The translations under genes were made by a program, and so were the position numbers. 64,000 nt of DNA from assembly GCF_049532985.1 (NCBI RefSeq), contig NZ_CP186693.1:3038001-3102000 (forward strand). The letters are read 5' to 3'. The notes under the pieces were generated by a model, which saw only the letters and a program-made list of their open reading frames with translations, did no database searches and was not told the origin of the DNA. Positions within the stretch are counted from its first letter, which is position 1. Each line of letters opens with the position of its first letter. Source of the DNA: Promicromonospora sp049532985 (GTDB lineage Bacteria > Actinomycetota > Actinomycetes > Actinomycetales > Cellulomonadaceae). This document shows, in pieces, positions 51,409-59,584 of the stretch.

Positions 51409-52279
51409 CGCCTCCGGCCACGGGCTCGGACCCCGGCGCGGGCACAGGCAACCCCTGCGCCCGTGCCGACAGGTCCTGCCAGTCCGCCCACGTCCGGAGC
51501 CGGTCCGCGTAGACCTTCTGCAGCAGCCCGTGGAAGCCCTGGCCGAACAGCACCCGCAGGGGCGGGTTCTCGGCGTCGACGAGGGTGAGGAGTGCCTGCG
51601 CGGCGGCGGCGGGGTCGCCCGCGGGCTGGTCCCGGGTGAACTCGGCCAGGCGACGGCGCAGCCCGTCGTAGGCCGGGTCCGGCGCGGAGACGTGCCCGTT
51701 GTCGAGCGGGTCCGGGTTCTTGCCGCCCCGTGTGGCGTACCCACCGGGCTCGACGATGGTCACCTTGATCCCGAACTCGGCGACCTCCTGCGCGAGCGAC
51801 TCGTTCAGGGCCTCCAGCGACCACTTGGACACGTGGTAGGCGGCCCCCAGCGGCATGGCCAGGAGACCGGCCGCCGACGACATCTGGACGATGTGCCCGC
51901 CGCGCTGCTCCCGCAGGTACGGCAGCGCCGCCTGGACCACCCAGAGCGCCCCGAACACGTTGGTCTCGAGCTGGTCGCGCACCTCCTGCTCCGTCAGCTC
52001 CTCGACGGCGCCGACCTGCGCGTACCCCGCGTTGTTCACCACGACGTCGAGGCGGCCGAAGCGCTCGTGCGCCCGCCGTACGCCGGCGTGGACGGCGTCC
52101 CGGTCGGTCACGTCGAGCCCGAGCGGCAGCAGCGCGTCGCCGTGGGCCGCGACCAGGTCGTCCAGGGTCGACGTGTCCCGGGCTGCGGCGGCCACCCTGT
52201 CGCCCCGGGCGAGCGCGGCCTCCACGAAGGCGCGGCCCAGGCCGCGCGACGTACCGGTGACGAACCAGGTCTTGGTCAT
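51392..52279 (-). CDS. Short-chain dehydrogenase/reductase in an ECF41 pair
   Basis: A 295-aa classical SDR with TGTSRGLG, NNAGYAQVG, catalytic Ser in QMSSAAGLL and YHVSK. Residue Arg in AARD suggests NADPH use. ATG 52279 has GGAG seven bases upstream. The gene follows the ECF41 sigma gene by 76 bases and has its own ECF41-like promoter at 52322-52348. Oxidoreductases (part of the COE group) are the usual genomic partners and targets of ECF41 sigma factors. Confidence 0.9.
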   Translation of the reverse strand: MTKTWFVTGTSRGLGRAFVEAALARGDRVAAAARDTSTLDDLVAAHGDALLPLGLDVTDRDAVHAGVRRAHERFGRLDVVVNNAGYAQVGAVEELTEQEVRDQLETNVFGALWVVQAALPYLREQRGGHIVQMSSAAGLLAMPLGAAYHVSKWSLEALNESLAQEVAEFGIKVTIVEPGGYATRGGKNPDPLDNGHVSAPDPAYDGLRRRLAEFTRDQPAGDPAAAAQALLTLVDAENPPLRVLFGQGFHGLLQKVYADRLRTWADWQDLSARAQGLPVPAPGSEPVAGGVTTRG

Positions 52280-52321
52280 GATGTGCTCCCGTCCTGCGGT
52301 GGATGCTCCGTACACCCAGAC

Positions 52322-52348
52322 GACGGCGGGGCGGGCGAGAAGGTAACA
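52322..52348 (-). promoter_or_regulatory. ECF41-type promoter of the SDR gene
   Basis: On the minus strand TGTTACC (52342-52348), 16 bases, then CGTC (52322-52325). ECF41 promoters are described as a TGTCACA-like -35 element, N16, CGTC. The same pattern precedes the sigma gene itself, and both share TTC just after the -35. Confidence 0.65.
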
Positions 52349-52355
52349 GCGGGCG

Positions 52356-53234
52356 TCACGCGGGCGTGGCCGGGAGGTCGACGGCCAGCCCGTGCGGGTC
52401 GAGCACCGACACCATCTCCACGATCCGCCCCTGCTCGACGGTGCACGACATCACGGCCTGCGCCGTGCCGTTCGCGCCCCAGACCACGATGCCCGGCTCG
52501 CCGTTGACCAGGACGCGGCGTGCGGTCGCCCGCGCGTGCACGGCCTGCTGCGCCTTGGCGGCCACCTCGGTCGCCCCGATCCGGACCACCACACCGTGCG
52601 GCGTGTGCGCACGCCAGACCACGTCGGGGTCGAGCACACGCAGCAGCCCGGCGAAGTCGCCGTCGCGCGCTGCGGCCAGGAACGCGTCGACCGCGGCGCG
52701 CTGCCGTTCCCGTGCGCCGCGGGACCGCTCGACACCGCGCACCTTGCGGCGTGCACGGCTCGCGGTCATCTTCGCCGCGTCCGTGGACTTGCCCAGGATC
52801 GAGCCGACCTCGTCGAACGGCAGCCCGAAGACGTCGTGCAGCACGAAGGCCAGCCGCTCGTCGGGGCCGAGGCTGTCGAGCACTACGAGCAGCGCCAGTC
52901 CGACCGAGTCGGCCAGCAGGGCGTCCTGCTCGGGCGTGCCGGCGTCGTCCTCGGTCACCACGAGCTGCGACAGCGGCTCGTCGTGCGGCACGGCAGGCCG
53001 GGCCCGGCGCGCACGGAGCATGTCCAGGCACACCCGGCTCACCACCGTGGTCAGCCATGCGGCGAGGTTGTCGATCGTGGCCGGGTCCTGGCCGGACAGA
53101 CGCAGCCACGCCTCCTGCACCGCGTCCTCGGCGTCGGCGGGCGAGCCCAGAATGCGGCGCGCCGCGGCGACGAGCCGTCCTCTCTCCTCCTGGAACGCCG
53201 CGGCCACGGCGTCCTGGGCACGGGATCCGGTCAT
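52356..53234 (-). CDS. ECF41-group RNA polymerase sigma factor with SnoaL-like C-terminal domain
   Basis: A 292-aa sigma factor. Region 2 spans residues 12-80 (DAEDAVQEAWLRLS, NLAAWLTTVVSRVCLDMLR) and region 4 spans 118-170 (LGPDERLAFVLHDVFGLPFDEV). Residues 175-285 are a SnoaL-like domain (AFLAAARDGDFAGLLRVLDPDVVW) characteristic of ECF41, which acts as a built-in regulator instead of an anti-sigma factor. ATG 53234 follows GAGAGG. Its promoter resembles that of the SDR gene downstream, implying autoregulation. Confidence 0.92.
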   Translation of the reverse strand: MTGSRAQDAVAAAFQEERGRLVAAARRILGSPADAEDAVQEAWLRLSGQDPATIDNLAAWLTTVVSRVCLDMLRARRARPAVPHDEPLSQLVVTEDDAGTPEQDALLADSVGLALLVVLDSLGPDERLAFVLHDVFGLPFDEVGSILGKSTDAAKMTASRARRKVRGVERSRGARERQRAAVDAFLAAARDGDFAGLLRVLDPDVVWRAHTPHGVVVRIGATEVAAKAQQAVHARATARRVLVNGEPGIVVWGANGTAQAVMSCTVEQGRIVEMVSVLDPHGLAVDLPATPA

Positions 53235-53253
53235 GCGAGCACCTCTCTCGGGT

Positions 53254-53299
53254 GGGTGACGTCACCCCGTACGACGGACGGCACCCGGCGAAGGTAACG
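53254..53299 (-). promoter_or_regulatory. ECF41-type promoter and 14-bp palindrome before the sigma gene
   Basis: On the minus strand CGTTACC (53293-53299), 16 bases, then CGTC (53273-53276), matching the element before the SDR gene. Just downstream, GGGTGACGTCACCC (53254-53267) is a perfect palindrome covering the expected transcription start, so another regulator may also bind here. Confidence 0.6.
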
Positions 53300-53314
53300 A
53301 CGGGCACCGACCGG

Positions 53315-53689
53315 TCACAGCGGCACCACGAAGAACCTCCCCCAGGCGACGAACGCCGCGAGCGCCAGGTAACCCGCCGTCAGAAGCACGAGCCGGGGCT
53401 GACCGAGCCGACCGTGGGTGATCATCGCACCGACCATGAGCACCACCCAGCACAAGGCGGTCACCGGCACCAAGACGGGCGCGACGTCGAGCACCGCGGG
53501 CAGGACCAGGCCCACGGCCGCCAGCAGCTCGAGCACGCCGAGCGCCTTGACGAAGCCGGTGCTCGCGCGGGACGTCCAGCTCGCGGGGTGCGCGTCCAGC
53601 CTGGCCTTGGGGAAGAACGTCTTGCTGGTGCCGCCCAGCAGCGCCACCGCCGCCAGCAGCCCGGTGGCGATCCAGAGGGTCAGGTTCAC
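53315..53689 (-). CDS. DoxX-like membrane protein
   Basis: A 124-aa DoxX-family protein with four hydrophobic helices. It carries GGTSKTFFPKARL in the first loop and STGFVKALGVLELLAAVGLVL in the second helix pair, typical of the family. GTG 53689 follows AAGGAGAG. It is on the same strand as, and 80 bases upstream of, the ECF41 sigma gene. DoxX proteins are linked to redox stress responses; the role here is open. Confidence 0.87.
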   Translation of the reverse strand: MNLTLWIATGLLAAVALLGGTSKTFFPKARLDAHPASWTSRASTGFVKALGVLELLAAVGLVLPAVLDVAPVLVPVTALCWVVLMVGAMITHGRLGQPRLVLLTAGYLALAAFVAWGRFFVVPL

Positions 53690-53849
53690 GAGGCTTCTCT
53701 CCTTGGTCGGACCGGGCGCCGGCCGTGTCCGGCGCCGTCGACCCCCTCGACGAGACGGACCCTGCCCGACGTGACGACCAGCGGGAACGCGCGCTGCCCA
53801 CCGCGACGGGCCGACCCGCAGCAGCGGGCACCACCCCGGCCGCAGCACC

Positions 53850-55112
53850 TCAGCGCACCCGCTCGCCGGCCCCCTCGAGGCTCCGGACGGCCGTGGCGAC
53901 GCCGTCCTCCTCGCGCATCGCCGCCGCCACGCGCCCGGCCTCCGCCCGGGCCCGGTCGCTCAGGGCGTGCTCCAGCGCAGCGGCGAGCCGGTCGGCCGTG
54001 AGCCGCTTCTGGGGTACCGGGGCCGGGCCGACCCCGAGCCGTTCGACCCGCCCGCCCCAGAACGGCTGGTCCGCGACGAAGGGGCAGACGACCTGCGGGG
54101 TCCCCGCCGCGAACGCAACGCCCGTGGTGCCCGCCCCGCCGTGGTGGACGACAGCGGCGACCCGGGGAAACAGTGCCCGGTAGTCCACGTCTGTGACGGC
54201 GTGGACGTGCTCCGGCAGGTCCCTGGTGTCCAGGCCGCCCCAGCCCGCACCGACCACCAGGCGACGGCCGGTGCGCCGCACCGCCTCCAGGACGGTGGCC
54301 GTGGTGGCCGCCGGATCGGCACCCGCCATCGACCCGAATCCCACGAACACGGGCTTCTCCCCCGCGGCCAGGAACGCCTCGGTGCCGGCGCGCAGCGGAG
54401 CCGGCGGCCCGGCCAGGGTCCAGTACCCGGTGAGCTCCGCCTCGCCGGGCCAGTCGGCCGGCCGCGGCAGCACCGCCGGGCTGATCGCGTGCAGCACGCG
54501 GGCGCGGCCGCCGTCGGCCGCCCGGGTGGGGTCGTGCCGGCCGGGCCGGCGCGACAGGTGCAGCTCGTCCCGCCGCCAACGGTCCACGACGTAGCCGAAC
54601 ATGGTGGTGGTGCTGCGCATGCCGAGGAACGTGGCCCGGTTCAGCGCCCGGGGCAGGCGCCCCGCGACCTCGACCCCCGGCCAGGCGAACTCCCGGGTCG
54701 GCACGTACATCGGGATCGGCAGACCGAGCACGGCCGGGACGCCGAGGGCCTCGGCGACGTGCTGCCCGGCCACGATCTGCCCGTTGTGCACCACGAGGTC
54801 CGCGCCGGATGCCCGCGCCACCGCCCAGGAGTCCTCCAGCACCCTGGTGAACATCGCCGCCATGCGCGGCATGAGCGCCAGCCGGGCACGGATCCCGCCC
54901 TCGAGCACCGCCCCGGCCCCGTCACCGTCGAGGAGGCGCATCGGACCGTCGTCGACGCCGGCGAACGGCACGCCGTGGTCGCTGACGAACTGCTCGAACC
55001 GGTGGGGCGCCACCACGAGCGGCTCGTGCCCCGCCGCCACCAGACCCTGGGCCAGGGCGACGAACGGCTGCACGTCGCCACGGGTACCCAGGGTCATCAC
55101 CAGGACCTTCAT
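53850..55112 (-). CDS. UDP-glycosyltransferase-like enzyme (GT1)
   Basis: A 420-aa GT-B glycosyltransferase of the GT1 (macrolide/sterol glucosyltransferase) group. The N-terminal acceptor domain opens with LVMTLGTRGDVQPFVALAQGL; the C-terminal domain holds GFGSMAG and the nucleotide-sugar motif VVHHGGAGTTGVAFAAGTPQVV with PFVADQPFWG. Such enzymes glycosylate small hydrophobic molecules, including antibiotics. It is divergent from a TetR gene, with shared operator-like repeats between them, suggesting induction by a compound it detoxifies. Confidence 0.92.
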   Translation of the reverse strand: MKVLVMTLGTRGDVQPFVALAQGLVAAGHEPLVVAPHRFEQFVSDHGVPFAGVDDGPMRLLDGDGAGAVLEGGIRARLALMPRMAAMFTRVLEDSWAVARASGADLVVHNGQIVAGQHVAEALGVPAVLGLPIPMYVPTREFAWPGVEVAGRLPRALNRATFLGMRSTTTMFGYVVDRWRRDELHLSRRPGRHDPTRAADGGRARVLHAISPAVLPRPADWPGEAELTGYWTLAGPPAPLRAGTEAFLAAGEKPVFVGFGSMAGADPAATTATVLEAVRRTGRRLVVGAGWGGLDTRDLPEHVHAVTDVDYRALFPRVAAVVHHGGAGTTGVAFAAGTPQVVCPFVADQPFWGGRVERLGVGPAPVPQKRLTADRLAAALEHALSDRARAEAGRVAAAMREEDGVATAVRSLEGAGERVR

Positions 55113-55138
55113 CGGGTCGCCTCCCCGTTCAGCACATA

Positions 55139-55166
55139 TGAAAACACGTGACCATGTTTGTTTTCA
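55139..55166. promoter_or_regulatory. Operator-like inverted repeat, site 1
   Basis: TGAAAAC (55139-55145) and GTTTTCA (55160-55166) are separated by 14 bases, just upstream of the glycosyltransferase start. A second similar site lies before the TetR gene. The A/T-rich half-sites stand out in this very GC-rich DNA. Confidence 0.6.
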
Positions 55167-55224
55167 CGACGCTAGCGCTCCGGGCACGGCGCGTCAACGC
55201 GCGGTCCGTCCGGCCGGTAGAGTC

Positions 55225-55251
55225 TGGAAACAGGAATCACACGCGTTTTCA
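55225..55251. promoter_or_regulatory. Operator-like inverted repeat, site 2
   Basis: TGGAAAC (55225-55231) and GTTTTCA (55245-55251) are separated by 13 bases and end 13 bases before the TetR start codon. The half-sites match site 1 at 55139-55166 with one base change, which supports autoregulation by the TetR protein. Confidence 0.6.
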
Positions 55252-55264
55252 AGGGGTGACGACG

Positions 55265-55888
55265 ATGCCGGTGGCGTTCAGCGAGGCCGAGCGCGCGCGG
55301 ATCACCGCCTCGCTCCGGGAGTCCGGGCGGCGGCTGTTCGCCACCGAGGGCCTGCGCAAGACGTCCCTGGCGGCACTGGTGGCCGACGCCGGGATCGTGA
55401 AGTCCACGTTCTACACGTTCTTCGACTCCAAGGAGGCCCTCTACCTCGACCTCCTGCTCGAACAGGCCGGGCAGACCCGCCGTCGCACCATCGAGGAGGG
55501 CCTGCACCGCGGCACCGACGCGCGGGACGCCCTGCGCCGCTTCCTGCGCGCCTCGGTCACGATCCTGGAGGACGACCCGCTCTACCGCAGGCTCGTGACC
55601 CACCCCGACGAGATGGCGCTGGTCGTCGGCAGGGTCCGGCCCGAGGACGCACGGATGCCGGGTGACGAGCCCGCCCCGGTGGAGTTCGTCAACGAGCTCG
55701 CCGACTACGTCGCGGAACAGCAGGCGGCGGGCACGATCCGGGGCACCGACCCGGCCGTCGTCGTCGGCGCGCTGCGCGCGGTGCTGCTGCTGCCCCTGCA
55801 CGCGGCCGAGTTCGGCGACCGGTACGCCGACGTCCTGGACCTCACCATCGAGTCGCTCACCGCGGGGCTCACCGCCGGGCCGCGCTGA
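55265..55888 (+). CDS. TetR-family regulator next to the glycosyltransferase
   Basis: A 207-aa TetR protein. The N-terminal DNA-binding domain reads LFATEGLRKTSLAALVADAGIVKSTFYTFFDSKEALY; the C-terminal ligand domain is all-helical. ATG 55265 follows AAGGGG by nine bases. Two matching inverted repeats lie in the divergent region before it, so it likely represses itself and the glycosyltransferase. Confidence 0.92.
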   Translation: MPVAFSEAERARITASLRESGRRLFATEGLRKTSLAALVADAGIVKSTFYTFFDSKEALYLDLLLEQAGQTRRRTIEEGLHRGTDARDALRRFLRASVTILEDDPLYRRLVTHPDEMALVVGRVRPEDARMPGDEPAPVEFVNELADYVAEQQAAGTIRGTDPAVVVGALRAVLLLPLHAAEFGDRYADVLDLTIESLTAGLTAGPR

Positions 55889-55919
55889 GGCCGGTGGCGG
55901 GCGTCACTGACCCCCGCGT

Positions 55920-56003
55920 GCCGACCAGGTAGGGTCTTACCCAGGGTGTGCCGGGAAGTCTGGTCGGCGTGGACCGGTCGACGGCTGGTCCGCTGCGCCG
56001 ACC
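55920..56003 (+). promoter_or_regulatory. Structured nhaA leader with two exclusive helices, possible cation riboswitch
   Basis: GCCGACCA (55920-55927) pairs with TGGTCGGC (55961-55968), enclosing GGGTCTTACCC and GCCGGGAAGTC. The same right arm, GGTCGGCG (55962-55969), can instead pair with CGCCGACC (55996-56003), forming a hairpin just before the ribosome binding site. Only one helix can form at a time, as in a riboswitch. Known nhaA-I and nhaA-II motifs are Li+ riboswitches upstream of nhaA; assignment to one of them is a guess from context and a partly remembered motif. Confidence 0.5.
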
Positions 56004-56016
56004 CTCGAGGAGCCCC

Positions 56017-57300
56017 GTGCCCCACACCACCACCCTGCCCCAGCGCGTACGCACCTGGGTCTCCCGCGAGACCACTGGAGGCGCGCTGCTCATCGGAGCC
56101 GCGCTGCTGGCCCTGCTGTGGGCCAACTCCCCCTGGCGCGAGGCGTACACCGCGCTCTCCGAGACCGTCGTGGGCCCCGCCTGGATCGGGCCCCTGCACG
56201 TCCACCTCGACCTCTCGCTCGCGGCGTGGGCCGCCGACGGCCTGCTGGCGATCTTCTTCTTCGTGGTGGGCGTGGAGCTCAAGCACGAGTTCGTCGCCGG
56301 GAGCCTGCGCAACCCCAAGGAGGCCGGGGTGCCCATGGTGGCCGCGGTGGGCGGCATGGTGGTGCCCGCCGCGATCTACGTGGCGGTGCTGCTCGCCTTC
56401 GGCGACACCGGCGCCCTGCGCGGCTGGGCCATCCCCACGGCGACCGACATCGCCTTCGCGGTCGGCGTGCTCGCGATCTTCGGCCGGGGCCTGCCCGTGG
56501 CCATCCGCACCTTCCTGCTGACCCTGGCCGTGGTGGACGACCTGCTGGCCATCGTCGTGATCGCCGTCTTCTACACCGAGCAGATCCACTGGTGGGCCCT
56601 GGCCGGCGCGCTGGTCTGCGTGACGCTGTTCGCCTGGCACGTGCGCTCGCGCACGCCGCGCTGGTTCGTGCTGCTGCCTCTGGCGCTGGTCGCCTGGACG
56701 CTCATGCACTCCTCCGGCGTGCACGCGACGATCGCGGGCGTGCTGCTCGGCTTCACCGTGCCCGCGATCGCCCGCCACGGCGAGACGACGTCGCGCACAC
56801 ACTCGTTCGAGCACACGGTCCGGCCGTTCTCCCAGGGTCTCGCGCTGCCGCTGTTCGCGTTCTTCGCGGCAGGCGTCACCCTGGTGGACGGCGACGGTGC
56901 GGGTGCCCTGATCGGCCAGCCGGTGGTGCTGGCCATCACGGCCGGGCTCGTGCTGGGCAAGCTGGCCGGGATCCTCGGCGCCACCGCCGCGATCACGCGG
57001 CTCACCCCGCTGCGCCTGCCCGACGGCATCGGGGTGCGCGACCTGCTGCCCGTCGGCTTCCTGGCCGGCATCGGCTTCACCGTGTCGCTGCTGATCAGCG
57101 AACTGTCCTTCACCGACTCGGAGCACGCCGACGGCGCGAAGATCGCCGTGCTGTGCGGGTCGGTCGTCGCGGCCCTGCTCGGCGCCGTCGCCCTGCGCTG
57201 GGACGCGCGGCGGGCCCGCTCGTCGGACATGAACCTCGACGGCCGGCCCGACCCCGTGGGCGGTTACATCGGCGACGCCGAGGACCGCGAGAGCCACTGA
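56017..57300 (+). CDS. nhaA: NhaA Na+/H+ antiporter
   Basis: A 427-aa NhaA-type antiporter with about 12 helices. Family motifs: FFFVVGVELKHEFV, GGMVVPAAIYV, PTATDIAFAVGVLAIFG, and the ion-site pair in TLAVVDDLLAIVVIA. It exports Na+ or Li+ in exchange for protons. GTG 56017 follows GAGGAG; earlier in-frame codons lie inside the structured leader. A 37-bp palindrome 12 bases after the stop may end the transcript. Confidence 0.95.
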   Translation: MPHTTTLPQRVRTWVSRETTGGALLIGAALLALLWANSPWREAYTALSETVVGPAWIGPLHVHLDLSLAAWAADGLLAIFFFVVGVELKHEFVAGSLRNPKEAGVPMVAAVGGMVVPAAIYVAVLLAFGDTGALRGWAIPTATDIAFAVGVLAIFGRGLPVAIRTFLLTLAVVDDLLAIVVIAVFYTEQIHWWALAGALVCVTLFAWHVRSRTPRWFVLLPLALVAWTLMHSSGVHATIAGVLLGFTVPAIARHGETTSRTHSFEHTVRPFSQGLALPLFAFFAAGVTLVDGDGAGALIGQPVVLAITAGLVLGKLAGILGATAAITRLTPLRLPDGIGVRDLLPVGFLAGIGFTVSLLISELSFTDSEHADGAKIAVLCGSVVAALLGAVALRWDARRARSSDMNLDGRPDPVGGYIGDAEDRESH

Positions 57301-57308
57301 GCAGACCG

Positions 57309-57348
57309 TTGCCACGCCACAATGTTAGTGACTAACATTGTGGCGTGG
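57309..57348 (+). promoter_or_regulatory. Leaderless promoter embedded in a 37-bp perfect palindrome
   Basis: Eighteen-base arms (57312-57329 and 57331-57348) around a single G form a perfect operator with the TTAGTGACTAA centre typical of TetR sites. TTGCCA (57309-57314) and TAACAT (57333-57338) with an 18-base spacer form a good -35/-10 pair. The transcription start would fall near 57345, which is the GTG start codon itself. Binding of the repressor would cover the whole core promoter. Confidence 0.78.
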
Positions 57349-57911
57349 TCACCCCTCGGTCCCTGCGCACCCGGGCTCGCATCCTCGACGCGGCGCTCGA
57401 CCTCTTCGAGCGTCAGGGCTACGCCGCCACCACGGTGAACCAGATCGCGGACGCCGCCGGGGTCACCCCCATGACCTTCTTCCGGCACTTCCCCACCAAG
57501 GACGCGGTGCTGGTCACCGACCCCTATGACCCGCTCATCGCCGAGGCAGTGGGCGCCCAGCCGGTGCACCTGCCCCCGCTGGAGCGCACCCGGCTCGGCC
57601 TGCTCGCCGCGCTCGGCGACATCACCCCTACCGAGGACGCGACCGCCCGCCGGCGCGTGGCCCTGGTCGCGGCGTCGCCCGCGCTGCGCGCCGCCGTCGT
57701 CATCGGCACCGAGGCCACGCAGGAGGCGATCGTCCAACGCCTCGTGGCCGACGGCGTCACGCGACTGGACGCGAGCATCGCGGCCTCCGCGTGCCTGGCC
57801 GCCACCACCGCCGCCCTGCTGGCCTGGGCCACCGAGCCCGACGACGTCACGCTCGCCCACCTGGTCCGGCACGCGCTGGCCCAGCTCGCCCCGGCGGGAG
57901 CCGCGCGATGA
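57345..57911 (+). CDS. TetR-family regulator of an ABC exporter operon
   Basis: A 188-aa TetR protein with the helix-turn-helix RQGYAATTVNQIADAAGVTPMTFFRHFPTKDAVL. The C-terminal domain is short and Ala-rich. The GTG start lies inside a 37-bp palindrome and has no ribosome binding site, fitting a leaderless message. Its stop overlaps the ABC ATPase start. Autoregulation of the three-gene operon is very likely. Confidence 0.92.
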   Translation: MVTPRSLRTRARILDAALDLFERQGYAATTVNQIADAAGVTPMTFFRHFPTKDAVLVTDPYDPLIAEAVGAQPVHLPPLERTRLGLLAALGDITPTEDATARRRVALVAASPALRAAVVIGTEATQEAIVQRLVADGVTRLDASIAASACLAATTAALLAWATEPDDVTLAHLVRHALAQLAPAGAAR

Positions 57912-58699
57912 CCGCGCCGGCCCTCGTGCTCGACGGCGTCTCGCGCACCTTCGGCGGCCAGGTCGCCCTCGACGACCTCACCCTGCGGGTCGACGGCGGC
58001 CGCGTCACGGCCCTGATCGGCCTCAACGGCGCGGGCAAGACGACGGCGCTGCGCACGCTGGTCGGCCGCCTGCACCCAGGTCACGGTACGGCCCGGGTGC
58101 TGGGCCACGACCCGGCCATGCTGCCCGCGGACGCCGCGGCGCGGTTCGGGCACGTCGTCGGCGCACCCCTGGTGTACCCGGAGCTGACCGTCACCGAGAA
58201 CCTGCGCTGCGCTGCGCGCCTGCACGGGCTGGGCCGCACCGACGCCGCCGGCACGGCACGCGAGGCGGTCGACCGGCTGGGGCTCGCGCCCTGGCGGGAC
58301 GCACGGGCCCGCGCGCTCTCGGCCGGAAACCTCCAGCGGCTCGGCATCGGGTGCGCGACGCTGCACCGCCCGGCCGCCCTCGTGCTCGACGAGCCGACCA
58401 GCGCGCTGGACCCGCAGGGCGTCGTCCTGGTGCGCGGCCTGATCCGGGACCTGGCCCGCGACGGCGCGGCCGTGCTGGTGTCGAGCCACCACCTGGACGA
58501 GGTGTCGCGCGTCGCGGACGAGATCGTGGTGCTGCACGCCGGGCGGGACGTGGGCCGGCTGGAGCCGGGCGGTGCCGACCTGGAGCAGCGCTTCTTCGCC
58601 ATGGTGCTCGACGCGGACACGCGCGCCGGGACCAGCCACGACACCGGGGCCCCGGCCGGCGGGACCGCCCACGCGACCAGGACCGGGAGCCCCGCATGA
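57908..58699 (+). CDS. ABC transporter ATPase subunit
   Basis: A 263-aa ABC-2-type exporter ATPase. Walker A GLNGAGKTT, a signature reading LSAGNLQRLG instead of LSGGQ, Walker B ALVLDEPTSALD, and the switch His in SSHHLDEV. The Q-loop lies before VVGAPLVYPELTV. A hydrophilic Thr/Gly-rich tail of about 25 residues ends it. It forms the exporter with the membrane protein encoded next; overlaps of four bases on both sides indicate one operon with the TetR gene. Confidence 0.93.
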   Translation: MTAPALVLDGVSRTFGGQVALDDLTLRVDGGRVTALIGLNGAGKTTALRTLVGRLHPGHGTARVLGHDPAMLPADAAARFGHVVGAPLVYPELTVTENLRCAARLHGLGRTDAAGTAREAVDRLGLAPWRDARARALSAGNLQRLGIGCATLHRPAALVLDEPTSALDPQGVVLVRGLIRDLARDGAAVLVSSHHLDEVSRVADEIVVLHAGRDVGRLEPGGADLEQRFFAMVLDADTRAGTSHDTGAPAGGTAHATRTGSPA

Positions 58700-59529
58700 C
58701 CACACCAACCGTGCCGACGTCAGCCGGGCCCGCCCCTACTCGGCCTGCGTCCCCGCTGCCCGCGGCCCTCGCCATCGAAACCCTCAAGCTCGGCCGCTCG
58801 GTCGTGGCCCGGCTGGCCACCGCGCTCCTGGCGGTGCTCGTCCCGGCGGCCGCCGTCGGCATGGTCGCGCTGGCCAGGTCGCCGCAGGCGGGCGGCCCCA
58901 CGGCGGCCAAGCTCACCGACTACGCCACCGGCGACCTGGCCACGACCCACCTGACGGTCTGCGCCCAGGTGCTGTCCGTCGCGGCGCTGGCCGCGGGCGG
59001 GTTCTTCGTCGCGTCGTCCTTCGGGCGCGAGCTCGAGAGCGGCACGGCCGGCGCGCTGTTCGGGCTCGCCGTCCCGCGCAGCACGATCGCCCTGGCGAAG
59101 TGCCTGGTCACGCTCGCCTGGACCACGGCGTCCGTGGTGCTGACCGTGGGCCTGTCGGTGGCCGCGTCGGCGGTGGTGACGGCGGCCTCGGGCGCCTCGT
59201 TCGGCGCCTGGCGGGAGGCCGGCGTCGCAGTGGTCGCCGGACTGCTGGGCGGCGGCCTGGCCCTGCCGTTCGCGTGGGTCGCCACCGTGACGCGCAGCCA
59301 GCTCGCGACGGTCGGGGCGCTGGTCGGCGTCGTCGCCCTCACCCAGATCGTGGTGCTGCTGGGCGGCGGCTCCTGGTTCCCGTACGCCGCGCCGTCCCTC
59401 TGGACGGGGATGGGCGGGCCCGACGCCGCGGCCGCCGTCGGGCTGCCGCACCTGCTCGTGGCGGCCGCCGTGGTGCCGCTCGCGGTGGGCGCAGTGGTGC
59501 GGGCGTGGCGGCGGCTGACCAACGTGTGA
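58696..59529 (+). CDS. ABC-2-type transporter permease subunit
   Basis: A 277-aa protein with six hydrophobic helices, a Thr/Pro-rich N-terminal tail and the ABC-2 pattern of an amphipathic segment (ALAIETLKLGRSVVARLATAL) before helix 1. SSFGRELESGTAGALFGLAVPRSTIALAK is a typical cytosolic loop of such permeases. The start overlaps the ATPase stop. The substrate is unknown; bacteriocin-, antibiotic- or lipid-export roles are common. Confidence 0.9.
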   Translation: MTTPTVPTSAGPAPTRPASPLPAALAIETLKLGRSVVARLATALLAVLVPAAAVGMVALARSPQAGGPTAAKLTDYATGDLATTHLTVCAQVLSVAALAAGGFFVASSFGRELESGTAGALFGLAVPRSTIALAKCLVTLAWTTASVVLTVGLSVAASAVVTAASGASFGAWREAGVAVVAGLLGGGLALPFAWVATVTRSQLATVGALVGVVALTQIVVLLGGGSWFPYAAPSLWTGMGGPDAAAAVGLPHLLVAAAVVPLAVGAVVRAWRRLTNV

Positions 59530-59584
59530 GGCGGGTGCAGGGGTCGCGTGCGTCACCGGCAGGTGTGCCGGGAAACGGCTGCGC

